From assembly GCF_014203895.1 (NCBI RefSeq), contig NZ_JACHJY010000012.1:213283-277282 (forward strand): a DNA stretch of 64,000 nucleotides. The letters are read 5' to 3'. Positions 1-6,591 of this stretch are shown in pieces. Below the pieces are notes generated by a model that saw nothing but the letters and a program-made list of their open reading frames with translations, ran no database searches and was not told where the DNA came from. A program made the translations under genes and the position numbers. Source of the DNA: Streptomyces nymphaeiformis. Lineage in GTDB: Bacteria; Actinomycetota; Actinomycetes; Streptomycetales; Streptomycetaceae. Each line of letters begins with the position of its first letter. The stretch's first letter is position 1.

Positions 1-2
1 TG

Positions 3-119
3 ACCGCCCTGGGCCTGGCGACGGCGGCGGTGGCCCTCAAGCTGCACAAGTCCACCTCCCGCGTGGTCACGTCGGGCACGCCCCGGCAGCAGGAGCAGAA
101 GGCCGACGCGCCCTGCTGA
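3..119 (+). CDS. C-terminal end of an unidentified protein (5' truncated by window edge)
   Basis: An open frame runs from the first bases of the window to a TGA at 117-119 and encodes about 38 residues. It begins with a short Ala/Leu/Val-rich stretch (LGLATAAVAL) that could be the end of a membrane helix, then a basic segment (KLHKSTSR), and ends in Cys. The start lies outside the window. No family can be named from so little sequence. Coding on the plus strand is inferred from the open frame and its G/C-rich third positions. Confidence 0.45.
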   Translation, partial: TALGLATAAVALKLHKSTSRVVTSGTPRQQEQKADAPC

Positions 120-221
120 CAGGCCGTTCGAAGAAAATCCCGCCGCGAGCGATGAGTTCCTCCATGATCGACGGTCAGAGCTCATGAACAGACCGGGACA
201 CGAGAAGCCGAGGAACCGACC

Positions 222-794
222 ATGCGCACCCTGATCAGCACCGCCTTCATCTCGCTCGACGGCGTCGTGGAGGCCCCGGGCGGCGAGCCCGGCTACCGGA
301 ACTCCGGGTGGACCTTCAAGGACGTCGAGTTCCTCCCCGAGGCGTTCGAGATCAAGGGCCGCGAGCAGAAGGAAGCGGCCGCGATGCTCATGGGCCGGAC
401 CAGCTACGAGGCGTTCAGCGCCGTGTGGCCCGACATGGAGGACTTCGCCGACTACAAGGCCATGCCGAAGTACGTCGTCTCCACGACCCTCACCGAGGAC
501 GACCTCGTCGACAACTGGGGCGAGACGACGATCCTGCGCTCCCTCGACGAGGTCGCCGCCCTGAAGGAGACCGAGGGCGGCCCGATCATCGTCCACGGCA
601 GCGCCTCCCTGAACCAGGCCCTGTCGGACGCGGGCCTGATCGACCGCTACCACCTGCTCGTCTTCCCGCTCCTGCTCGGCGCGGGCAAGCGCCTCTTCAG
701 CACCACCGACAAGGACACGCAGAAGCTGAAGCTCGTCGAGCACGAGGCCTACGCCAACGGCCTGCAGAAGAACGTGTTCGACGTCGTCCGCTGA
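222..794 (+). CDS. Dihydrofolate reductase family protein (RibD C-terminal-like)
   Basis: A 190-residue cytoplasmic protein of the RibD-C/DHFR-like family (YwjB/YyaP group). It starts with the family hallmark of a beta strand followed by SLDG (TAFISLDGVVEAPGG), has MGRTSYEAF about 50 residues later, and ends with the conserved IIVHGSASLNQAL and FPLLLGAGKRLF blocks. These proteins bind a reduced pyridine nucleotide and probably reduce a small heterocycle; the substrate is unknown, and they are not the housekeeping FolA. GAGGAA lies 8 nt before the ATG. The next gene, a chloramphenicol kinase, follows within 20 bp, so co-transcription is possible, although that gene also seems to have its own promoter. 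Confidence 0.85.
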   Translation: MRTLISTAFISLDGVVEAPGGEPGYRNSGWTFKDVEFLPEAFEIKGREQKEAAAMLMGRTSYEAFSAVWPDMEDFADYKAMPKYVVSTTLTEDDLVDNWGETTILRSLDEVAALKETEGGPIIVHGSASLNQALSDAGLIDRYHLLVFPLLLGAGKRLFSTTDKDTQKLKLVEHEAYANGLQKNVFDVVR

Positions 795-800
795 CCCGCC

Positions 801-806
801 TAGGGT
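801..806 (+). promoter_or_regulatory. -10 hexamer of a leaderless promoter
   Basis: TAGGGT ends 7 nt before the GTG at 814. That spacing is typical of leaderless actinobacterial transcripts, which begin at the start codon itself. It supports the GTG at 814 over the in-frame GTG at 805, which would sit inside the promoter. Confidence 0.55.
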
Positions 807-813
807 GACGCCC

Positions 814-1347
814 GTGACGACACGGATGATCATCCTCAACGGTGGTTCCAGCTCGGGGAAGTCCGGCATCGTGCGGTGCCTCCAATCCGTACTGCCGGAC
901 CCCTGGCTGGCGTTCGGCGTCGACTCGTTCGTCGACGCGCTTCCCGCGAAGATGCAGGACGACGACGCCGGGATCGTCTTCGACGCCGACGGCGGCGTCA
1001 GCGTCGGCGCCGGCTTCCGGGCCCTCGAGGCGGCCTGGGCCGGCGGGCTCGTGGCGATGGCCCGCGCGGGCGCGAGGATCGTCGTCGACGACGTCTTCCT
1101 CGGCGGCGCCGCCTCTCAGCAGCGCTGGCGCGAGGCCCTCGGCGACCTGCCCGTGCTGTGGGTCGGCGTCCGGTGCGAGAGCAGGGTCGCCGAAGGCCGG
1201 GAGATCGCCCGCGGGGACCGGACCACCGGAATGGCCGCACAGCAGGCCCTGAAGGTGCACGAGGGCGTGACGTACGACGTCGAGGTCGACACGACCCGCA
1301 CAGAATCCCTGGAATGCGCCCGCGCGATCGCGGCCCGGCTGGGCTGA
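814..1347 (+). CDS. cpt: Chloramphenicol 3-O-phosphotransferase
   Basis: A 177-residue kinase that matches, as I recall it, the chloramphenicol phosphotransferase of S. venezuelae over its full length (about 178 residues). The enzyme phosphorylates the C3 hydroxyl of chloramphenicol and so protects the producer or its neighbours. The P-loop is GGSSSGKS (residues 10-17), and the Asp of AFGVDS falls at residue 37, the catalytic base position of the known enzyme. The IVVDDVFLGG and EGREIARGDRTTGMA blocks are also conserved. A GTG at 805 would add three residues, but the start at 814 gives the family N-terminus MTTRMIILNGG and fits the leaderless TAGGGT. No chloramphenicol biosynthetic genes are seen nearby, so it acts here as a stand-alone resistance gene. 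Confidence 0.9.
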   Translation: MTTRMIILNGGSSSGKSGIVRCLQSVLPDPWLAFGVDSFVDALPAKMQDDDAGIVFDADGGVSVGAGFRALEAAWAGGLVAMARAGARIVVDDVFLGGAASQQRWREALGDLPVLWVGVRCESRVAEGREIARGDRTTGMAAQQALKVHEGVTYDVEVDTTRTESLECARAIAARLG

Positions 1348-1353
1348 CGCGCC

Positions 1354-1623
1354 TCAGGCGACCGGGCGGCCCTTCGGGCGGCGCAGGCCCGCCCGGGTGA
1401 GGTGGCCGAGCAGTTCCTTCGAACCGACCTCGATCGCGCCCGCCGCCACCGCGTCCGCGTACCGGTCCGACGGGATGTCGTAGTGGTCCCGCTCGAAGGC
1501 GCGCGGCGGCGCGCCGATCGACGCGGCGAAGGCGTGCAGCTCCTCGAAGGAGACGTCGCTGACCAGGTGCGACCACATGCGGCCGTGACCCGGCCAGGTC
1601 GGCGGGTCGATGTAGAGGCTCAC
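1354..1623 (-). CDS. DUF4031 domain protein
   Basis: An 89-residue protein with a GTG start. It carries the DUF4031 pattern: an N-terminal YIDPPTWPGHGRMWSHLVSD block followed by HAFAASIG and FERDHYDIPSDRY. The conserved Asp and His residues hint at a metal or nucleotide site, but the function is unknown. Its start is 13 nt downstream of the stop of the gene at 1637-1993 on the same strand, so the two form an operon. The gene ends 6 nt from the stop of the convergent chloramphenicol kinase, leaving no room for a separate terminator. Confidence 0.8.
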   Translation of the reverse strand: MSLYIDPPTWPGHGRMWSHLVSDVSFEELHAFAASIGAPPRAFERDHYDIPSDRYADAVAAGAIEVGSKELLGHLTRAGLRRPKGRPVA

Positions 1624-1636
1624 GCCGTCACTCCCG

Positions 1637-1993
1637 TCACGTCAGGCCGCCCACCGGGGCCACCACCACGCCCTGCTTGCCGCAGACCCAGTGCGGGTCG
1701 GGGCCGAGCTCCGGCTCGACGTCGAGGGCGTGCGGGTCGCCCGAGGCGCAGACCGGGCAGAGCGGCCAGCGTCCGTACCGTTCGAGCAGGGCGTCCTGCA
1801 CGTCCTGGGCGACGAGCCCGGCGACGTACGAGACCCCTTCGGGCCACTGCTCGACCCACCAGCGGCGGTGGGTCACCGCGTCCTCCACCATCGACACCAC
1901 CTCTGCGGCGGCCACCTCCCGGGCCACCAGGTCGGCCAGCACCAGCGCGCGGGCGGTGTGCAGCGCCTGTTCCACGGGGTCGATGTCGTCCAT
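1637..1993 (-). CDS. Conserved hypothetical protein with a zinc-ribbon-like C-terminus
   Basis: A 118-residue protein that I cannot assign to a named family. The N-terminal half is helical and acidic (MDDIDPVEQALHTARALVLAD). The C-terminal 40 residues hold CPVC, then His (DPHALD), then HWVC, an arrangement able to bind one zinc ion. The start is the ATG giving MDDIDP; longer frames upstream run into the regulator gene on the other strand. It is the first gene of a two-gene operon with the DUF4031 gene and is divergent from the RpiR-type regulator, with about 110 bp between the starts. Confidence 0.7.
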   Translation of the reverse strand: MDDIDPVEQALHTARALVLADLVAREVAAAEVVSMVEDAVTHRRWWVEQWPEGVSYVAGLVAQDVQDALLERYGRWPLCPVCASGDPHALDVEPELGPDPHWVCGKQGVVVAPVGGLT

Positions 1994-2088
1994 GGACTCA
2001 TTGTCACCCGCGCGGGGGAAAGGGCGAAGGTCCCCTCCGGATCCGGCGCCGAAGAGGGCCGACGGGGTCTTGTCGCCCCCCTCCGCCC

Positions 2089-2134
2089 GAAAGTATCTTT
2101 CACATGTGACCAATGACGTGAAGGAAAGTTTCAC
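2089..2134 (+). promoter_or_regulatory. Inverted repeats overlapping the promoter and start of the RpiR regulator
   Basis: Two perfect inverted repeats sit here: GAAAG-TAT-CTTTC at 2089-2101, and GTGAA-N7-TTCAC at 2118-2134. The palindrome CACATGTG lies between them at 2101-2108. The first repeat contains TATCTT (2094-2099), which ends 6 nt before the GTG at 2106 and fits a leaderless -10 box. RpiR/MurR repressors bind such A/T-cored inverted repeats, so this is probably the autoregulatory operator. That assignment is inferred from position and symmetry. Confidence 0.55.
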
Positions 2135-3023
2135 CAGCGACGCGCCCCCCGCCCCCGCCGCGCTCGCGGCCAAGGTACGGACCCTCGCGCCGTCCATGAC
2201 CCGCTCCATGCAGCGGGTCGCCGAGGCCGTCGCCGGAGACCCGGCCGGCTGCGCCGCCCTCACGGTCACCGGCCTCGCCGAGCTCACCGGCACCAGCGAG
2301 GCGACCGTCGTCCGCACCGCCCGGCTCCTCGGCTACCCCGGCTACCGCGACCTGCGCCTCGCCCTCGCCGGCCTGGCCGCCCAGCAGCAGTCCGGCCGCG
2401 CCCCGGCCGTCACCGCCGACATCGCCGTCGACGACCCCATCGCCGACGTCGTCGCCAAGCTGGCCTACGACGAACAGCAGACCCTCGCCGACACCGCCGC
2501 CGGCCTCGACACCGTCCAGCTCGGCGCCGCCGTCGCCGCCCTCGCCACCGCCCGCCGCATCGACATCTACGGCATCGGCGCCTCCGGCCTCGTGGCCCAG
2601 GACCTCGGCCAGAAGCTGCTCCGGATCGGCCTCATCGCCCACGCCCCCAGCGACCCGCACCTCGCCGTCACCAACGCCGTGCAGCTCCGCTCCGGCGACG
2701 TCGCCATCGCCATCACCCACTCCGGCTCCACCGGCGACGTCATAGAACCCCTGCGCGTGGCCTTCGACCACGGCGCCACCACGGTCGCCGTCACCGGCCG
2801 CCCGGACGGCCCCGTCACCCAGTACGCCGACCACGTCCTCACCACCTCCACCGCCCGCGAGAGCGAACTGCGCCCGGCCGCCATGTCGTCCCGCACCAGC
2901 CAACTCCTGGTCGTCGACTGCCTGTTCACCTGCGTCACGCAGCGCACGTACGAGACGGCGGCCCCGGCCCTTGCCGCCTCCTACGAAGCCCTCGCCCACC
3001 GCCACTCCCCCAGAACCCGCTGA
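2106..3023 (+). CDS. MurR/RpiR family transcriptional regulator
   Basis: A 305-residue regulator with an N-terminal RpiR helix-turn-helix (about residues 20-90: SMQRVAEAV, then LAELTGTSEATVVRTARLLG) and a C-terminal SIS sugar-phosphate-binding domain (about 130-270). The SIS domain shows RIDIYGIGASGLVAQDLGQK, IAITHSGSTGDVI and the ESELRPAAMSSRTSQL loop. It lies 68 bp upstream of murQ on the same strand, so its likely ligand is N-acetylmuramic acid 6-phosphate or GlcNAc-6-P. The GTG at 2106 is preferred because TATCTT lies 6 nt upstream (leaderless); the GTG at 2118 is the alternative. The inverted repeats over the start suggest autoregulation. Confidence 0.9.
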   Translation: MTNDVKESFTSDAPPAPAALAAKVRTLAPSMTRSMQRVAEAVAGDPAGCAALTVTGLAELTGTSEATVVRTARLLGYPGYRDLRLALAGLAAQQQSGRAPAVTADIAVDDPIADVVAKLAYDEQQTLADTAAGLDTVQLGAAVAALATARRIDIYGIGASGLVAQDLGQKLLRIGLIAHAPSDPHLAVTNAVQLRSGDVAIAITHSGSTGDVIEPLRVAFDHGATTVAVTGRPDGPVTQYADHVLTTSTARESELRPAAMSSRTSQLLVVDCLFTCVTQRTYETAAPALAASYEALAHRHSPRTR

Positions 3024-3091
3024 GCCCCGCACCCGCACCCGCCTCACTCGTTCACCGGCGCCGACGACGCCGCCGTACCGAAAGAGCACCC

Positions 3092-4012
3092 GTGCCCACC
3101 TCGTACTCCGAACTCCGCGCCCAGCTCGCCACCCTCACCACCGAGGCCTTCCGCCCCGAGCTCGCCGAGATCGACCGGCTCCCCACCCTGGACATCGCCC
3201 GCACCATGAACGGCGAGGACCGGACCGTCCCCGAGGCCGTCGCCCGGCAGCTCCCCGCGATCGCCGCCGCGATCGACGCCACCGCCGAGCGGATGTCCCG
3301 CGGCGGACGGCTGATCTACATGGGCGCCGGCACCGCGGGCCGCCTCGGCGTCCTCGACGCCAGCGAGTGCCCGCCCACCTTCAACACCGACCCCTCGCAG
3401 GTCCTCGGCCTCATCGCGGGCGGCCCCTCCGCCATGATCAAGGCCGTCGAGGGCGCCGAGGACTCGCGCGAACTCGCCGCCGCCGACCTGGACGCCCTCG
3501 GGCTCACCACCGACGACACCGTCGTCGGCGTCTCCGCCTCCGGCCGCACCCCGTACGCCGTCGGCGCCGTCGAACACGCCCGCGCCCTCGGCGCGCTGAC
3601 CATCGGCGTCTCCTGCAACGAGGACAGCGCGCTCGCCGCCGCCGCCGAGCACGGCATCGAGGTCGTCACCGGCCCCGAACTCCTCACCGGATCCACCCGG
3701 TTGAAGGCGGGCACGGCGCAGAAGCTGGTCCTCAACATGATCTCGACGATCACGATGATCCGGCTCGGCAAGACGTACGGGAACCTGATGGTCGACGTCC
3801 GCGCCTCCAACGACAAGCTCCAGGCCCGCTCGCGGCGGATCGTCGCCCTGGCCACCGGCGCGCCGGACGAGCAGATCGAGACCGCGCTCGCCGCCGCCGA
3901 CGGGGAGGTGAAGACCGCGATCCTGATGATCCTCGCCGACATCGATGCCAAGACGGCCGAGCAGCGCCTGACCGCGTCGGAGGGCCACCTGCGCACGGCG
4001 CTCCACGCGTAA
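3092..4012 (+). CDS. murQ: N-acetylmuramic acid 6-phosphate etherase
   Basis: MurQ cleaves the D-lactyl ether of MurNAc-6-phosphate to give GlcNAc-6-phosphate and lactate in cytoplasmic peptidoglycan recycling. The 306-residue protein has the usual length and a single SIS domain. The signature GRLIYMGAGTAGRLGVLDAS is at about residues 71-90, the substrate block ECPPTFNTDP follows, and VVGVSASGRTPYAVGA and GSTRLKAGTAQK come later. It starts at GTG with AAAGAG about 6 nt upstream. It forms an operon with the RpiR regulator. The product feeds the pathway of NagA and NagK, encoded at 37.5-39.6 kb. Confidence 0.95.
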   Translation: MPTSYSELRAQLATLTTEAFRPELAEIDRLPTLDIARTMNGEDRTVPEAVARQLPAIAAAIDATAERMSRGGRLIYMGAGTAGRLGVLDASECPPTFNTDPSQVLGLIAGGPSAMIKAVEGAEDSRELAAADLDALGLTTDDTVVGVSASGRTPYAVGAVEHARALGALTIGVSCNEDSALAAAAEHGIEVVTGPELLTGSTRLKAGTAQKLVLNMISTITMIRLGKTYGNLMVDVRASNDKLQARSRRIVALATGAPDEQIETALAAADGEVKTAILMILADIDAKTAEQRLTASEGHLRTALHA

Positions 4013-4020
4013 GCACGCTC

Positions 4021-4083
4021 ACCGCCGTCACCACCGTCACCGCCGTCACCGCCGTCACCACCGTCACCACCGTCACCACCGTC
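4021..4083. repeat. Seven tandem 9-bp repeats, ACC(G/A)CCGTC
   Basis: Seven contiguous copies of a 9-bp unit alternate between ACCGCCGTC and ACCACCGTC. They fill the space between the murQ stop (4012) and the stop codon of the convergent hydrolase (TGA, reverse of 4082-4084). No hairpin terminator is visible between these genes. The array is likely to vary in copy number between strains through slipped replication. Confidence 0.95.
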
Positions 4084-5578
4084 ACCGGCAGAGGACGTCC
4101 TCCGCGGGCCGCACGCCCTCGGTCAGGAAGCGGGTCACGGCCCGGTCGCCGCACGCGTTGCCGTTGCCGAGGTACACCCCGTGGCCGCCCTTGTCGACCG
4201 AGACGAGGCGCGCCCGGTCGCCGAAGGCCTCCCGCATCCTCATCCCGACGGAGTGCGGCGTGGACGGGTCGCGCAGGTTCTGGATCATGAGGACGTTCGA
4301 CGGCCCCCGGTCGGTGATCCGGGTCGGCTTCTCCACCGCGCCGCCCTTCCAGAAGGCGCACGGCGTGATGTTCGCCGGCATGCCCGCCGTCAGCGGGTAG
4401 CGGATCCGCTCGGCGGCGACGGCCCTCTCGTACGCCGGGACGGAGGCGGGCCAGTCCACGTCGTTGCAGATCACGCCCACGCTGACGGTCGCCGCCTCGT
4501 CGGGCATCGGCCCGGCCAGCTCGGGCGGCAGCACGGGCACGCCCGCCGGGTCGAGGGCCTGGGACATCAGACGGGCGAAGGCCGGGAAGGCCGCGTCGGA
4601 GTACAGGGCCTGCTGGAGCGCCTGCCGCAGCACCGTGCCGGTCAGGGGGGTGCCGGCAGTCGTCGAGGCGCGCGGCTCCCGGTCGAGCCGGGCGGCGAGG
4701 TCGAGGAACAGCGGCCGTACGTCCTCGGGCCGCTCGGCGAGACGCAGACCGTCCTCGTCCCGCTCCGGGGCGGACGCCCAGGCCGCGAAGTCGGGGAAAC
4801 GGTCCTCGGCGCCGCGCGCCATGCCCGCGAGCCAGCCGCGGGCGACGCGCTTCGGGTCGGGGTCGGAGCTGCTGTCGAGGACCCAGCGGTCGGTGCGCCC
4901 GGGGAACTTCTGGGCGTACACGGCGGCCACGTACGTCCCGTACGACACGCTCCACGCGGACAGCTTCCGCTCACCGAGCGCCTGCCGCAGCCGGTCGAGG
5001 TCCCGCACCTGATGGGCCGTGGTCAGCCCGCGCAGCATGGCACCGCCGTTCCGGGCACAGGCCTCGGCCATCCGCCGCGACCGGGCCACGTTCTCGCCGA
5101 TGCCGCCGTCGGCGGCGGGCCAGGACCGCAGCGTCACCAGGCGCCGGTCCTCCTCGGCGAAGCCGCACCGGGCCTTCGCCGAGCCGCCGACCCCGCGCGG
5201 ATCGAAGGCCACCAGGTCGTACGCGCCGTTCATCTCCTTCGACAGGGCGGCCCCCTTCTGCCCGAGCCGCTGCACACCGGAGCTCCCCGGACCGCCCGGG
5301 ATCACCATGAGCGTCCCGCGCCGCGCCTCGGGCCGGGTGCTGCGCAGCCGGGCGACGGCGAGCCCGATCTGCTCGCCGTCGGGGTCGGCGTAGTCGAGGG
5401 GCACGGAGAGCGTGGCGCACTGCTGCCCGGGCAGCGGCTTCACGGCGGGGTCGCAGTCGCCCCACTCCAGCCCCGCCGCTGCGGCGGGGCCGGCACCGCC
5501 CCCGACGAGTCCGACCCCGGCGACGGCGGCGACGGAGAGAGCGAGCATCAGGGCCTTGCGTCCACGATTCGTTGTCAT
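4082..5578 (-). CDS. Secreted alpha/beta hydrolase (tripeptidyl aminopeptidase-like)
   Basis: A 498-residue exported serine hydrolase of the Tap/SlpD/SlpE group, which release short peptides from protein N-termini outside the cell. A signal peptide covers about residues 1-37 (basic MTTNRGRK, hydrophobic core, then AAAAGLEW). The oxyanion block is MVIPGGPGSSG, the nucleophile elbow is WSVSYGTYVA, and the C-terminal TAP-like domain ends with the catalytic His in KGGHGVYL. First oddity: the elbow reads S-x-S-Y-G, whereas most relatives have G-x-S-Y-G. No lipobox is seen. The gene is convergent with murQ and its stop lies in the 9-bp repeat array. It is divergent from the solute-binding-like gene. 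Confidence 0.85.
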   Translation of the reverse strand: MTTNRGRKALMLALSVAAVAGVGLVGGGAGPAAAAGLEWGDCDPAVKPLPGQQCATLSVPLDYADPDGEQIGLAVARLRSTRPEARRGTLMVIPGGPGSSGVQRLGQKGAALSKEMNGAYDLVAFDPRGVGGSAKARCGFAEEDRRLVTLRSWPAADGGIGENVARSRRMAEACARNGGAMLRGLTTAHQVRDLDRLRQALGERKLSAWSVSYGTYVAAVYAQKFPGRTDRWVLDSSSDPDPKRVARGWLAGMARGAEDRFPDFAAWASAPERDEDGLRLAERPEDVRPLFLDLAARLDREPRASTTAGTPLTGTVLRQALQQALYSDAAFPAFARLMSQALDPAGVPVLPPELAGPMPDEAATVSVGVICNDVDWPASVPAYERAVAAERIRYPLTAGMPANITPCAFWKGGAVEKPTRITDRGPSNVLMIQNLRDPSTPHSVGMRMREAFGDRARLVSVDKGGHGVYLGNGNACGDRAVTRFLTEGVRPAEDVLCR

Positions 5579-5716
5579 GCGCACAGCCTCGCGGACGGGG
5601 CGATCGGGCCCCATCCGGCAGGCGGGCGGATCGTGGGTGGGGCCAACCCCCGGACGCCCGGGGGCGGTTGCCACACGGCACCGCGACCTCCCAGATCCCC
5701 CGCCTAGACTCCGCCC

Positions 5717-6442
5717 ATGACCACGACACCGAACCCCACCCTCGTCACCGACCTCGCCCCCACCGGCGTCCTCCGGGCCTCCATCAACCTCGGAAACCCG
5801 GTGCTCGCACAGGGCACGCCCGAGGCGCCGGCCGGGGTCACCGTGGACCTGGCGCGCGAGATCGCCGCCCGGCTCGGTGTCGGCGTCGAGCTGCTCTGCT
5901 TCGACGCGGCGCGCAAGTCCTTCGACGCGATGGCGGACGGCCGCGCCGACCTCTGCTTCCTCGCCGTGGACCCGGCGCGCGAGACGGAGGTCGCGTTCAC
6001 CGCGCCGTACGTCGTCATCGAGGGCGTGTACGCGGTGCCGCGCGGCTCGGCGCTCACGACGGTGGAGGACGTGGACGCGCCGGGCGTCCGGATCGGGGTC
6101 AAGAAGGGCTCCGCGTACGACCTGTTCCTGTCGAGGAACCTCGCGCACGCGACCGTGGTACGGGGAGAGGAAGGCGTCGACACGTTCCGGGACCAGGACC
6201 TGGAGGCGGGCGCGGGCATCCGCCAGCCGCTCACGGCGTACGCCGCCGCGCACCCCGAAGTCCGCCTGATCGAGGGCCGCTTCATGGAGATCCGACAGGC
6301 CGTCGGAACGACGATCGGCCGCAGCCCCGAGACGGTCGCCTTCCTCCGCGCCACGATCGAGGAACTGAAGGAGAACGGCTTCGTCGCGGAGTCGCTGCGG
6401 CGGTCGGGGCAGGAGGAGGGACTGGTGGCGCCGCCGGCCTGA
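5717..6442 (+). CDS. Periplasmic-binding-fold protein (SBP_bac_3 type) without a signal peptide
   Basis: A 241-residue protein with the fold of amino-acid ABC-transporter binding proteins: VDLAREIAARLGVGVEL, SFDAMADGRADLCFLAVDPARE, VAFTAPYVVIEGVYAV and RIGVKKGSAYDLFL. True transport binding proteins are exported, but this one starts MTTTPNPTLVTDLAPTG with no hydrophobic segment or lipobox, and no transporter genes adjoin. It may be a cytoplasmic ligand-binding protein or an enzyme of related fold. TAGACT ends 6 nt before the ATG, which indicates a leaderless transcript and fixes the start. Confidence 0.75.
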   Translation: MTTTPNPTLVTDLAPTGVLRASINLGNPVLAQGTPEAPAGVTVDLAREIAARLGVGVELLCFDAARKSFDAMADGRADLCFLAVDPARETEVAFTAPYVVIEGVYAVPRGSALTTVEDVDAPGVRIGVKKGSAYDLFLSRNLAHATVVRGEEGVDTFRDQDLEAGAGIRQPLTAYAAAHPEVRLIEGRFMEIRQAVGTTIGRSPETVAFLRATIEELKENGFVAESLRRSGQEEGLVAPPA

Positions 6443-6528
6443 TCACACGGGGCCGGAGGTGTCCTCCGGGTCGTCTCCCCCGAACAGCCGCCACCACAGC
6501 CGGACTTCACGATCCGAACGCCCGAACG

Positions 6529-6568
6529 CCCGGGGGCCCGGCCGCACGTGCGCGGCCGGGCCCCCGGG
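6529..6568. terminator. Strong bidirectional hairpin terminator
   Basis: A perfect 17-bp inverted repeat (6529-6545 and 6552-6568) with a 6-nt loop, nearly all G/C. It lies between the convergent ends of the solute-binding-like gene (stop 6442) and the FG-GAP protein gene (stop 6592). No T-run follows, as is common for Streptomyces terminators. Confidence 0.8.
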
Positions 6569-6591
6569 ATCGGATACGGATCACCTGCGGG

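Noticed and set aside
4021..4083. Tandem repeats as a CRISPR array
   Set aside because: Units are 9 bp, contiguous, with no spacers and no cas genes.
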